NCBI RefSeq assembly: GCF_020179425.1
Contig: NZ_JAILYM010000003.1
Coordinates: 496,001-560,000 of the forward strand
Length of the DNA stretch: 64,000 nucleotides
DNA from: Novosphingobium percolationis
Lineage (GTDB): Bacteria; Pseudomonadota; Alphaproteobacteria; Sphingomonadales; Sphingomonadaceae
Direction: 5' to 3'
The notes under the pieces are model-generated. The model had not been told where the DNA came from and did no database searches. It saw nothing but the letters and a program-made list of their open reading frames with translations. Each line of letters starts with the position of its first letter. The stretch's first letter is position 1. Positions 21,595 through 29,879 of this stretch are shown one piece after another. The position numbers were made by a program, and so were the translations under genes.

Positions 21595-21984
21595 TCACAT
21601 CGGCGGGCGACCATTTCCGGCGAGCGGACTATCGGCAAAGACGCGCTCCACTTCGAGCACGAGGTCGCGCAAGTGGAAGGGCTTGGACAGCACGCGCGCT
21701 TGCGGGGCTTCACGGTTGGCCTTGAGCGTGACGGCGGCAAAGCCTGTGATGAACATGACTTTGGTGCGCGGGCTGATTTCGGCGCAGCGTTGGGCGAGTT
21801 CGATGCCGTCCATCTCGGGCATGACGATGTCCGACAGCAACAGGTCGAAGTGCTGCGCTTCGAGAAGTGGGACCGCAGCCGTGCCGCGATCCACCGACAC
21901 CACTTCGTACCCGGCGTTTTCGAGCGCGCGGGCGAGGTAGGTGCGCATCGCTTCTTCGTCTTCGGCCAGCAGAATCCGGATCAT
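21595..21984 (-). CDS. cpdR: Response regulator CpdR
   Basis: A single-domain response regulator of 129 residues. In Caulobacter, CpdR is phosphorylated through CckA and ChpT; unphosphorylated CpdR brings ClpXP to the cell pole and primes destruction of CtrA and other cell-cycle proteins. Seen here are the acidic pocket LLAEDEE (residues 5-11), phosphoacceptor Asp52 in LLLSDIVMPEMDG, the conserved Thr in MFITGFAAVTLKAN, and the Lys in LSKPFHLRDLV. The LSKPFHLRDL end and the absence of an output domain match CpdR rather than other single receivers. The ATG at 21984 has AAGG about 8 bases upstream. CckA lies 16 kb away. Transcribed divergently from the amidohydrolase gene. Confidence 0.9.
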   Translation of the reverse strand: MIRILLAEDEEAMRTYLARALENAGYEVVSVDRGTAAVPLLEAQHFDLLLSDIVMPEMDGIELAQRCAEISPRTKVMFITGFAAVTLKANREAPQARVLSKPFHLRDLVLEVERVFADSPLAGNGRPPM

Positions 21985-22126
21985 GATCAACCTTCATGCA
22001 TCGTGTTGGCGAGCTTAGCCGCCCGGACGCGCGGCATACACCCGTCGAAGTTAAGAATCTGCGGCCAATTCGGCTCCGTTCGCCGCAGGCGGAACGCGAC
22101 GGACTTTTGACACGCCGTGCAAAGCC

Positions 22127-23104
22127 ATGCAGCTTGTGGCCATGCACGAAAGTGGGGCGCTCAGGGCTGATTCGATTAGCATTGCCGGTGGGATGGTTCC
22201 GGGTTCCGCCGGAATCCCGGCCTTTACCCTGACCCGGTGCGATCCTTCGCCGATTCCGGTGGTTCTCGCCGTGCCCCATGCCGGGCGCGCCTATCCCGGC
22301 GCCCTGATCGAGCGGATGCGCCATGCTGCTTTTGCCGCCCCGCGACTGGAAGATCGGCTGGTCGATCTCGTCGCGACGGAAGCCGCGCGGCGTACCGGCG
22401 CGGCGCTTCTGGTGGCGCATGCGCCGCGCGCGATGATCGATCTCAACCGCGCCAGTGACGATGTCGATTGGGAAATGATCGGCGGCGCTCCGCCGCCCGA
22501 TGCCTCCTCGACGCCAACCGGCGGTAGCTTGCGCCGCGCGCGCAGCGGACTTGGGCTGGTGCCACGCCGCCTGCCGGGGCTCGGCGAGCTGTGGAAGCGG
22601 CGGATCGAGCGGCATGAGCTGGACGAGCGGATCGCCCTCGTCCACCAGCCCTATCACGAGGCTTTGGGCCGAACGCTCGCTGATCTGCGTGAGCGCTGGG
22701 GCGCGGTGCTACTGATCGACCTGCATTCGATGCCGCCGCTGGTGGCGCGCAGCCACGGCGAACCGGCGCCGCAGTACGTGGTGGGCGATCGTTTCGGCGC
22801 GGCTTGCGAAGGGACGCTCGTGTCGACGGTCTTCTCACTGTTCGCACAAGGCGGGCAGCGCGCCGCGCACAATAGGCCCTACGCGGGCGGCTATGTGCTC
22901 GAACGCCACGCGCGCAGGCGCGAGGGCGTGCATTGCCTTCAGCTCGAGATCGACCGCGCATGCTACCTCGATTCGCGGCTGGCCGAACGAGGGCCCGGTT
23001 TCGACGGTGTTGTCGATCTTGTGACCGAACTGGTTCGGCGGGTAGCCGACGAGGTGGCCGACATGGGGCGCGATCGCCAGCGCTGGCGCGCTGCGGCGGA
23101 ATAA
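22127..23104 (+). CDS. N-formylglutamate amidohydrolase family protein
   Basis: A 325-residue metal-dependent amidohydrolase of the N-formylglutamate deformylase family (the HutG type of histidine degradation). The metal- and substrate-binding motifs VPHAGRAYP (about residue 50), DLNRASDD and LLIDLHSMPP (about residue 200) are present, and QLEIDRACYL near the C-terminus matches the family. No other hut gene is nearby, so a role in histidine catabolism is doubtful. I recall this family next to cpdR in other alphaproteobacteria, which hints at a shared function. The ATG at 22127 is used; the ATG at 22142 is an alternative, and neither has a strong ribosome-binding site. Confidence 0.85.
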   Translation: MQLVAMHESGALRADSISIAGGMVPGSAGIPAFTLTRCDPSPIPVVLAVPHAGRAYPGALIERMRHAAFAAPRLEDRLVDLVATEAARRTGAALLVAHAPRAMIDLNRASDDVDWEMIGGAPPPDASSTPTGGSLRRARSGLGLVPRRLPGLGELWKRRIERHELDERIALVHQPYHEALGRTLADLRERWGAVLLIDLHSMPPLVARSHGEPAPQYVVGDRFGAACEGTLVSTVFSLFAQGGQRAAHNRPYAGGYVLERHARRREGVHCLQLEIDRACYLDSRLAERGPGFDGVVDLVTELVRRVADEVADMGRDRQRWRAAAE

Positions 23105-23121
23105 CTGGCCGCGATCCCAAG

Positions 23122-23221
23122 AAAAAACCACCTGGAGCAAGCTCCAGGTGGCCAAGGTTCAGGGAGGAGGTGCACGAAGTGCACCAGTCACGCCGGGCCA
23201 TGAGGGGAGCGCCGACGCAAC
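23122..23221 (-). ncRNA. Candidate small RNA with CCUCCUCCC anti-Shine-Dalgarno motif
   Basis: On the minus strand this about 100-nt stretch carries, in order: a 5' region, a 7-bp hairpin GGTGCAC/GTGCACC (23169-23185), the unpaired nonamer CCTCCTCCC (23162-23170, overlapping the stem end), and a strong terminator hairpin (10-bp arms CCACCTGGAG/CTCCAGGTGG, CTTG loop, 23128-23151) followed by TTTTTT. A promoter-like pair lies just upstream. CCUCCUCCC is the conserved unpaired motif of several alphaproteobacterial sRNA families (alpha-r14, and the CcsR 'cuckoo' RNAs of Rhodobacter), which target ribosome-binding sites. The region lies between converging genes and is followed by no ORF that needs this terminator. 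The 5' end is predicted from the promoter only. Confidence 0.68.
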
Positions 23222-23227
23222 ACACGA

Positions 23228-23256
23228 AAGATAGGGGAGGGGGTGGGCAGGCGCAA
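23228..23256 (-). promoter_or_regulatory. Probable promoter of the candidate small RNA
   Basis: Read on the minus strand, TTGCGC (23256-23251) and TATCTT (23233-23228) are separated by 17 bases. This would start transcription near 23221, giving an RNA of about 100 nt up to the terminator. Found by eye; other start points are possible. Confidence 0.45.
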
Positions 23257-23359
23257 GAGCTTTCAGATGAAATTTCCTCAACCTGCCCTTTCGGCCAGCA
23301 TGGCCGGCCCCTCGAGGGGGCACTGTCCCGACGCGGAGATGCGCGCCGGGACAGCCGGA

Positions 23360-24142
23360 TCAGGCGGCCGGAACCGGGGCCAGCGCGACCTGCGGGCCCT
23401 TGCCCTGTTCGGCCTGGAGCCCGAAGATCGTGCTCATCAGCTCGAGCGAGAAGATGTGCGCATAGAGCAGGGGCAGCAGGCCGCTCTGCGCCCAGCCGCG
23501 CAGGACGTCGCCACGCACGTCGCGCAGCTTTTCCTGGTCGATCATCTGGAAGCCGCGGTAGATGTAGGGCTGTTCCACGCCCGGCTGCTGGATGGCGGCT
23601 TCGCCTTCCATCAGCAGGTTGTGCTTCTTGATCTCGTCGATGAACGCCTGCGTGCGCTGGCCGGCCTGTTCGAACTGCTCGCAGAACTGCAGGATGCCCT
23701 TGGTGGTGTCGGTCGGCTCGGCGCCGTCGAACAGCGGGCCGCCTTCCTCGAACTCACCGACGAGACCGCTGGTGGGGTCGAAGCACAGCGACAGTTCCTC
23801 GCTCTGCGGGTTCAGCTTGGCCAGCATGAACGGATAACGGCGCGCATAGGCGGGCAGATACACGGTCGGCGAGACATTGCCTTCGCCGTCGACGAAGACG
23901 TTGACGCCTTCGTTGAGGCCCATCAGCGCCAGCGGCACGGGGTTGTCGCCCGAAGCGAACACGATCGGGTAGTGGCGGGCCGCCTGCGGAAATTCCTCGG
24001 CGGTCAGCGGGATGGCGTGCTGGGTCGAGAGCCAGGGGGCCTTGCCCGTGCCGCGCGCGTGCCAGCCCGCGTGGTCGCGGGTGTTGAGCGGCATCAGGTC
24101 GTTGTAGAACAGGGGCAGGTTGGCTTGCGGCGCGCTGGCCAT
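23360..24142 (-). CDS. SapC family protein
   Basis: A 260-residue protein of the SapC family, named after a surface-array-associated Campylobacter protein. Its biochemical function is unknown. Family features visible are the N-terminal LPLFYNDLMPLN and HAGWHARG stretches, the middle PIVFASGDNPVPLALMGLNEGVNVFVD, and the LPAYARRYPFML motif. No signal peptide or membrane segment is seen. In sphingomonads this family often occurs with TonB-dependent receptors and tryptophan halogenases, but none is nearby. The ATG at 24142 is chosen; an in-frame GTG two codons upstream is possible. The stop lies 137 bases from the candidate sRNA promoter. Confidence 0.87.
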   Translation of the reverse strand: MASAPQANLPLFYNDLMPLNTRDHAGWHARGTGKAPWLSTQHAIPLTAEEFPQAARHYPIVFASGDNPVPLALMGLNEGVNVFVDGEGNVSPTVYLPAYARRYPFMLAKLNPQSEELSLCFDPTSGLVGEFEEGGPLFDGAEPTDTTKGILQFCEQFEQAGQRTQAFIDEIKKHNLLMEGEAAIQQPGVEQPYIYRGFQMIDQEKLRDVRGDVLRGWAQSGLLPLLYAHIFSLELMSTIFGLQAEQGKGPQVALAPVPAA

Positions 24143-24270
24143 CGTCACTCTCCGAAAAAACTGGTCGCGTCAGCGCGCGCGTGTCGCGCCTGCCACGGGA
24201 ACGGTGGCTTTACGGAGTCGCGAAAAGGGTGGCAAGGTCGCCTGCAACACGCCTGTCATACTTGCGACAG

Positions 24271-25695
24271 TTAAATGAGCTTGCCCGGATTGAGCAGCCC
24301 ATCGGGGTCGAGTGCGCGTTTGACGGCGCGTAGCATGCCCAGCGCCACCCGATCGCCCAGCCGCGCCAGTTCGTCGCGCTTGAGCTGGCCGATGCCGTGT
24401 TCGGCCGAAATCGACCCGCCTGCCTGCGTGACGAGGTCGTGGACGCGGCGGCTGATCGCCTTGCCATCGCCCTGTTGCCAGGTTGCAGCGTCCACGCCAT
24501 CGGGCGCGATCACGTGGAAGTGGATGTTGCCATCGCCGAGGTGGCCGAAGCCGACCGCGTGCGTCCCGGGCCATTCCGCCTCGATCAGCGGCACCGCCCG
24601 TTCGACGAAATCGGGCATGGCCTCGACTGCGACCGAGATGTCGTGCTGCACGGCGGGGCCGCGCGCGCGTTCGGCGGAAGGGATGGTCTCGCGAATCTGC
24701 CAGAACTTTTCGGCCTGCGCTTCGCTGGCGGCGATTGCAGCGTCGGCAACAAGGCCTTGTTCGAAGGCGCTTTCCAGCAGCGATTGTGCCCGGTCCGGCA
24801 GGCGCTCGGCGGCATCGGCGTCGGCGACCAGTTCGATCAGCACGTGCCAGGGATGCTCGCCCTCGATCGGCACGCGGATGCTGGGCAGGTAGTCCCGCGT
24901 CGCCTCGATCGCGCGGAGCGGCATCACCTCGAAACCTTCCAGCGCATCGGGCGCGCGGCGCTGGCAGTGGAGCAGCAGCGCGCGGGCGGCATGGAGCGAG
25001 GCGACGCCGGCCCACAGCACCGATCGCGCGGCGACGGCGGGTTCGAGCTTGAGCGTGGCGGCGGTAACGATGCCGAGCGTGCCTTCCGAACCGATCAGCA
25101 ACTGCTTGAGGTCGAAGCCCCGGTTGTCCTTCTTGAGCGGAGTTAGTTGATGAAACACTTGCGCATCGGCCAGCACGCCCTCCAGACCCTGAACAAGCGC
25201 GCGCATCGAGCCGTGGCGCAGCACTTGCGTGCCGCCAGCGTTGGTGGAGATCAGTCCGCCGATGGTGGCCGAGCCCTTGCCGCCCAGAGAAAGCGGGAAG
25301 CGCAGGCCTTGGGCCGCTGCGGCCTCGTGCAGCACTTGCAGGATCACGCCGGCCTCGCAGGTGGCGGTGCGGCCTTCGGTATCGATGCGCACGATCGCGT
25401 TCATCCGGCGCAGGCTGAGCAGCAGCGCTTCGCCCGATTCGTCTGGCGTAGCGCCTCCCGACATCCCGCTGTTGCCGCCCTGCGGCACGATCGGCACGTG
25501 GTGTTCGGCGCACAGGCGCACCAGCGCGGCGACCTCGGCTGTGCTGGCGGGCGAGGCCATCGCCAGCGCCCGCCCGGTGAAGCGGCCGCGCCAGTCGGTC
25601 AGCCATGGCGCCATGGCTTGTGCATCGGTGGTCAGGCCCTTCGGCCCGAGCAGTTCGGCGGCGGCGGCGAGGAAGGCGGTGCGGTTCTGCAACAT
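24271..25695 (-). CDS. FAD-linked D-2-hydroxyacid dehydrogenase (D2HGDH type)
   Basis: A 474-residue flavoprotein of the GlcD/D-lactate dehydrogenase superfamily that oxidises D-2-hydroxyacids. Close relatives act on D-2-hydroxyglutarate. The PCMH-type FAD-binding domain (about residues 35-215) shows VPQGGNSGMSGG, the ATIGGLISTNAGG segment and QLLIGSEGTLGIVT. The C-terminal FAD-oxidase domain has the metal-site motifs GFGHLGDGNIHFHV (about residue 400) and SAEHGIGQLKRDEL. The ATG at 25695 gives normal family length; a much longer open frame upstream crosses another gene and has no support. D-2-hydroxyglutarate, made by SerA as a side product, is a likely substrate, but this is inference. Confidence 0.88.
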   Translation of the reverse strand: MLQNRTAFLAAAAELLGPKGLTTDAQAMAPWLTDWRGRFTGRALAMASPASTAEVAALVRLCAEHHVPIVPQGGNSGMSGGATPDESGEALLLSLRRMNAIVRIDTEGRTATCEAGVILQVLHEAAAAQGLRFPLSLGGKGSATIGGLISTNAGGTQVLRHGSMRALVQGLEGVLADAQVFHQLTPLKKDNRGFDLKQLLIGSEGTLGIVTAATLKLEPAVAARSVLWAGVASLHAARALLLHCQRRAPDALEGFEVMPLRAIEATRDYLPSIRVPIEGEHPWHVLIELVADADAAERLPDRAQSLLESAFEQGLVADAAIAASEAQAEKFWQIRETIPSAERARGPAVQHDISVAVEAMPDFVERAVPLIEAEWPGTHAVGFGHLGDGNIHFHVIAPDGVDAATWQQGDGKAISRRVHDLVTQAGGSISAEHGIGQLKRDELARLGDRVALGMLRAVKRALDPDGLLNPGKLI

Positions 25696-25848
25696 GGCGC
25701 ATCGGCTATGCCCGTCGCGCAAAGCGGGCAATTCATTTTTGCTTCGGGCTGGGTTAAGCGGGCGTTCAACCAGCCCGGCTATCGGGGAAGGACATGAATG
25801 CGGCTCGCCGGGTCGCACGAGGGATCGATCGAGCCGACATAGCGCGTG

Positions 25849-26409
25849 ATGCTGAGCCTGGCCCACTTCCTGACCGCGGTCGCCGCGACCCTCCCCGCTT
25901 TCGCGCCGGTCGGCGCGGGCGTTTCGCACGATTCGTGGGCCGCTGCGGTCGAGGCCGGCGGCCCGCCGCTGTTGCCGCAGGCGGTCGAAGGCGGGCTGAT
26001 GCCCGATCTGCTCGATGCGATGTCGGGCGACGACTGGAACCAGGTGCGCATCGAACAGCGGCTGGTCATCCGCATCACCCCGCCGCGCAGCGTAGGGCGT
26101 GAGATCGTCCAGCCCCCGCCGATGAACGCTATCCGCTTTCGCGAGCGCAAGATGGCCAATTGCCTGCCGGTGCTGGGCATCGCGGGCGTGCAGCCGACCG
26201 CCGATAGCCGCCTGATGCTGTTCATGCGCGATCGCCGGATCGTCGGCGCGAATCTGGACAAGCAGTGCAGCCCACAGGATTTCTACATGGGCTTCTACAT
26301 TCGCCAGACGCAGGACGGCATGCTCTGCGCCGGGCGCGATTCGATCCATTCCCGTTCGGGTTCCACCTGCGGCTTGAGCCGCCTGCGCGAACTCGTGCCC
26401 GGAGAATAG
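25849..26409 (+). CDS. Conserved hypothetical protein, probably exported
   Basis: I do not recognise the family. The 186-residue product starts with a moderately hydrophobic segment ending around AFAPVGAGVS, which may be a signal peptide. A basic domain follows, with several cysteines (KMANCLPV, DKQCSPQDF, DGMLCAGRDS, GSTCGLSRL) that could form disulfides. The sequence RIEQRLVIRITPP near residue 68 and LMLFMRDRRIVGANLDKQC suggest a compact beta-barrel. The ATG at 25849 follows an in-frame GTG at 25846. It sits between the divergent flavoprotein gene and the DEAD-box helicase gene. Coding potential is supported by codon-position GC bias. Confidence 0.7.
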   Translation: MLSLAHFLTAVAATLPAFAPVGAGVSHDSWAAAVEAGGPPLLPQAVEGGLMPDLLDAMSGDDWNQVRIEQRLVIRITPPRSVGREIVQPPPMNAIRFRERKMANCLPVLGIAGVQPTADSRLMLFMRDRRIVGANLDKQCSPQDFYMGFYIRQTQDGMLCAGRDSIHSRSGSTCGLSRLRELVPGE

Positions 26410-26551
26410 CGCCGGAACGGGGCGACCGGAGCGCGCTTTCCTTGACTTGGACGCCCATTCGGCATAGCGGCGAGCCGGACGCCGGGCTGATAAAATGTCC
26501 GGTGCGCGCGCAATCCGTTTGCGACGCCTGATTATCGGAAACCCACGCTGC

Positions 26552-28042
26552 ATGAAATTCGCCGACCTCGGCCTCTCCGATGAATTGCTGAAGTCGGTTC
26601 TCGACGCCGGCTACGACACTCCGACTCCGATCCAGGCGCAGGCTATCCCTGCGGTCCTGATGATGAAGGACCTGATCGGGATCGCCCAGACCGGCACCGG
26701 CAAGACCGCCGGGTTCGTGCTGCCGATGATCGACATCCTCGCGCATGGCCGCCGCCGCGCGCTGATGCCGCGCTCGCTGATTCTCGAACCGACCCGCGAA
26801 CTCGCGGCGCAGGTGGCCGAGAACTTCGAGAAGTACGGCAAGAACCACGACCTGAAGATGGCGCTGCTGATCGGCGGCGTGCAGATGGGCGACCAGGTCA
26901 AGGCGCTGCACGACGGCGTCGACGTGCTGATCGCCACGCCGGGCCGACTGATGGACCTGTTCGAACGCGGCAAGATCCTGCTCACGGGTTGCGACCTGCT
27001 GGTGATCGACGAAGCCGACCGCATGCTCGACATGGGCTTCATCCCCGACATCGAAACGATCTGTTCTAAGCTGCCCGCGCAGCGCCAGACGCTGCTGTTT
27101 TCGGCGACGATGCCGCCGCCGATCAAGAAGCTGGCGGATAAGTTCCTGAGCAATCCCAAGTACATAGAGGTTGCCCGGCCCGCTTCCAACAACACCAGCA
27201 TCGCGCAGTTCAAGGTGCCGGTGTCCAGCCGTGGCAAGCGCGAGATGCTGCGCCACCTGCTGCGCACCGACAACGTGACCACCGCGATCGTCTTCGCCAA
27301 CCGCAAGACGACGGTGCGCGAACTGGCCAAGAGCCTGCAGAGCCACGGCTTCTCGGCCGGTGAAATCCATGGCGACATGGACCAGTCCGCCCGCAACGCC
27401 GAGCTGCAGAAGTTCAAGGACGGGGTGATCAGCATCCTGTGCGCTTCCGATGTCGCCGCGCGCGGGCTGGACGTGAAGGGCGTGAGCCACGTCTTCAACT
27501 TCGACACGCCCTGGCACCCGGACGACTACGTCCACCGCATCGGCCGCACCGGCCGTGGCGGCGCGACGGGCCGCGCCTTCACGCTGGTGGGCAGCGAAGA
27601 TGCCGAAGCGATTGCCAACGTCGAGAAGCTGACCGGCGGCAAGATCCCCGAGATGAAGGTGGACCTGACCGCCGAGGAGCGCCCGGCGCGTGGCCAGAAG
27701 CGGCGCGCCGAGGCGGTGGCCGACGTGGTTGCGGACGAGCCGCGCGAGGAGCGCAAGCCGCGTGGCCGCCGCAAGGAAGAGCCGCGTCGCGAGGAAGCAC
27801 CGCGCGAAGAGCCGCGCCGTGAAGAGCCCCGCGAAGAGCGTCCCGTACGTGAAGAGCGTCCTGTCCGTGAAGCACGTCCGGCGCGCGAAGAGCGTCCGGC
27901 CCGTGAAGAACGCGCGCCGCGTGCGGAACGTCGCGATGATTGGCGCGAGGATCGCCGCCAGGGCAATGAGCCGCCGAGCCGTCCCGGCGAATGGAACGGC
28001 CCGATTCCCGGCTTCCTACACGTTTCCGCGCTGAACGATTGA
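26552..28042 (+). CDS. DEAD-box RNA helicase
   Basis: An ATP-dependent RNA helicase of 496 residues (RhlE type), probably acting in ribosome assembly or RNA turnover. All core motifs are visible: Q motif region TPIQAQAIP, motif I AQTGTGKT, Ia PTRELA, Ib TPGR, II DEAD, III SAT, and VI HRIGRTGRGG. The core ends at about residue 380. The last 110 residues are a low-complexity tail of R/E/P repeats (EEPRREE, REERPVREERPVREARP), likely disordered and RNA- or protein-binding. It ends with PGEWNGPIPGFLHVSAL. The ATG at 26552 gives the normal MKFADLGLSDELL start. The stop lies 3 bases from the convergent hotdog-protein gene. Confidence 0.95.
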   Translation: MKFADLGLSDELLKSVLDAGYDTPTPIQAQAIPAVLMMKDLIGIAQTGTGKTAGFVLPMIDILAHGRRRALMPRSLILEPTRELAAQVAENFEKYGKNHDLKMALLIGGVQMGDQVKALHDGVDVLIATPGRLMDLFERGKILLTGCDLLVIDEADRMLDMGFIPDIETICSKLPAQRQTLLFSATMPPPIKKLADKFLSNPKYIEVARPASNNTSIAQFKVPVSSRGKREMLRHLLRTDNVTTAIVFANRKTTVRELAKSLQSHGFSAGEIHGDMDQSARNAELQKFKDGVISILCASDVAARGLDVKGVSHVFNFDTPWHPDDYVHRIGRTGRGGATGRAFTLVGSEDAEAIANVEKLTGGKIPEMKVDLTAEERPARGQKRRAEAVADVVADEPREERKPRGRRKEEPRREEAPREEPRREEPREERPVREERPVREARPAREERPAREERAPRAERRDDWREDRRQGNEPPSRPGEWNGPIPGFLHVSALND

Positions 28043-28045
28043 TCC

Positions 28046-28969
28046 CTAGCTGCCGTAGAGCGTAGCGTGCTCTGCGGCGTAGGGCGCGTAGCTTTCCTTC
28101 ATGATCGCCGAGTTGAGCAGCATCTCGGCCACGGGCGTCGCTTCGCCCGGGCGATAGACGCGGCTCTTCACCCACATCGATTCGGTGCGCTTGCTGCCCG
28201 ACAGGCCGACGATCTCTCGCTCGACTTCGTAATCGGCGCCGACCAGCAGCGGGCCGTCGATCAGGCGGATCTCCTGATCGGCGAACAGGCCCACGTGGGG
28301 GCCGCGCACCGGAAAGCGGTCCTCGCCCGCCTTGTGCTGGATCAGCACGCTGATCATCTCGAACGGGATCGCAGTGGCGAAGCGGTCTGAAGGCTCGGTC
28401 ATGCGCTGGCGCTTCTGTGCGAGCGTGAAGGGGTAGTAGTGGCCCATGTGGTCGTCCGGGCCCATCCGCACCGGGATGCGGGCGCTGGTCAGCCCGACGT
28501 GGACATCGCGCAAGACCACCGGGTCGGCGAGCGGTGCGAGGCTGGCGAGACGCGCTTCGAGCGCCGTGGGCCCGTGGCCTGTGCCGACCTCTATCGAGCC
28601 TGCGAGAATTTCGGTTCCGTCGAGCCGCTCCATGCGCGCACTGGCGCGACCGGCCTCGTCGGAATCGGCGGTGACGATCGCGCGCACTTCCTCTCCTTCG
28701 AACACCGGGGCGCGGTAGTGGACCGAAAGGCAGCCTTCGCGGAACCAGCGTTCACCCCACAACGCGAAGCCCAGCGGTTCGAACTGGGTGAAGTGGGTCG
28801 GCCCTTCGATCGTGCCGCCCTTGAACCCCAGCTTCTGCGCGGTGGCATCATCGTGGATCGAGGCGTGGCCATCATAGTGCTGCTCGGCCAGCATCTGGCG
28901 CGGGTTGCGCCAAGGGCCAGTCAGCGTTGCGCCCTCACGCGATATCGGGGTGTCGAACGGGGCAGTCAT
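28046..28969 (-). CDS. Hotdog-fold protein, MaoC dehydratase-like
   Basis: A 307-residue protein with two probable hotdog domains. The first (about residues 20-130) contains GGTIEGPTHFTQFEPLGFALWGERWF and HYRAPVFEGEEVRAIV, a MaoC-like pattern. The second (about 150-300) has HMGHYYPFTLAQKRQR and a region resembling the helix of a thioester-binding fold. Double-hotdog proteins of this type hydrate or dehydrate acyl-CoA esters, but the catalytic Asp-His pair of (R)-hydratases is not clearly present, so function is uncertain. Convergent with the DEAD-box gene. The ATG at 28969 is well placed, and the region between it and the next gene is under 100 bases. Confidence 0.72.
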   Translation of the reverse strand: MTAPFDTPISREGATLTGPWRNPRQMLAEQHYDGHASIHDDATAQKLGFKGGTIEGPTHFTQFEPLGFALWGERWFREGCLSVHYRAPVFEGEEVRAIVTADSDEAGRASARMERLDGTEILAGSIEVGTGHGPTALEARLASLAPLADPVVLRDVHVGLTSARIPVRMGPDDHMGHYYPFTLAQKRQRMTEPSDRFATAIPFEMISVLIQHKAGEDRFPVRGPHVGLFADQEIRLIDGPLLVGADYEVEREIVGLSGSKRTESMWVKSRVYRPGEATPVAEMLLNSAIMKESYAPYAAEHATLYGS

Positions 28970-29063
28970 CGGCCTCTCCAGTCTGTCTTTGCGGAAAGGC
29001 TAGGCGCGCAGGAGGCGGAAGGGAAGCGTTCCCAACGCGCGCGGGTTCTGCTTAGCTGAAGCG

Positions 29064-29798
29064 ATGAGGACACGCATTTTCGCATCGCTCGCCGGGGCCG
29101 CGTTGGCCGTCACGTCGCCTGCAGCGCGCGCGCAGGACGAGGCCGGACTGGAAACCTTCGTGGCCGAGGGATCGGTCGGCGCCTATCGCGCGGGGCTCAA
29201 CCTGACGATCAAGGATCACACGCAAGTCCTTGCCGCGCATTACTATTACGCAAGCACAGGCAAGGACATTCCGCTGGTCGTGGCGCAGGCGGGGGACAAG
29301 CTGACGCTCGAAGAGCCGGGCGGGGCGCGCATGGTGCTGGCGCTGACCAACGCGGATGCGCACGAGCCCCGGCCCTTGACCTTCGCCACGTCGACCGGCC
29401 TTGCGGGCGACTGGACCGGCGCGGGCAAGGCGCTGCCGGTGCGGTTCGGCTTCGTTACTGGAAGGTCCGGTCCGAGCCCTGCTCGCTGGTATGGTGACGT
29501 TACTGAAGAGAACGATGCCGCGTTCGAAGCGCGTGCACGTGCATTCCTGAAGGGTGTGACCACGGGCAATGTCGCATTGGCGGCTAAGGCGACATCTTGG
29601 CCCTTGCTGATAAACCGCCCGCATCGTCAGATGCTGCACAACCGCAAGGAACTAGCGGCGCACTGGAAATCGATCTTCACCCCGGCAGCTATTGCGGAAC
29701 TCCGTCAGTCGATCCCCCACGAGATGTTCGTACGCAACGGCATGGCCATGGTGGCGAATGGCACGGTCTGGTTTGATGCACAGGGGCCAAAACGCTGA
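29064..29798 (+). CDS. Hypothetical periplasmic protein
   Basis: A 244-residue protein with a clear N-terminal signal peptide (MRTRIFASLAGAALAVTSPAARA, cleavage probably after ARA at residue 23). The remainder has one beta-rich half (LNLTIKDHTQVLAAHYYYASTGKDIPL) like small proteins that display an effect on calculated ligand binding, and a C-terminal half with INRPHRQMLHNRKELAAHWKSIFTPAAI resembling SnoaL/NTF2-like folds. I cannot assign a function. It is flanked by divergent and convergent genes, so it stands alone. ATG at 29064 was chosen as the first Met of the signal peptide. Confidence 0.75.
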   Translation: MRTRIFASLAGAALAVTSPAARAQDEAGLETFVAEGSVGAYRAGLNLTIKDHTQVLAAHYYYASTGKDIPLVVAQAGDKLTLEEPGGARMVLALTNADAHEPRPLTFATSTGLAGDWTGAGKALPVRFGFVTGRSGPSPARWYGDVTEENDAAFEARARAFLKGVTTGNVALAAKATSWPLLINRPHRQMLHNRKELAAHWKSIFTPAAIAELRQSIPHEMFVRNGMAMVANGTVWFDAQGPKR

Positions 29799-29818
29799 AC
29801 CTGCCTTGAGCGGAACCT

Positions 29819-29851
29819 GAACGACACCTAAAGCGTCCCGAACGACACCTA
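29819..29851 (+). repeat. Two 12-bp direct repeats with a 21-bp period
   Basis: GAACGACACCTA occurs at 29819-29830 and again at 29840-29851, exactly 21 bases apart, that is about two helical turns. It lies in the 81-base gap between two convergent genes. No function is known to me. Confidence 0.6.
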
Positions 29852-29879
29852 GACCACCCCAAGGGGACGTTAAAGCGCC

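Noticed and set aside
23122..23190. Minus-strand frame MARRDWCTSCTSS through the candidate sRNA
   Set aside because: The frame runs straight through the terminator hairpin and on into antisense of the amidohydrolase gene, so it is not a plausible peptide gene.
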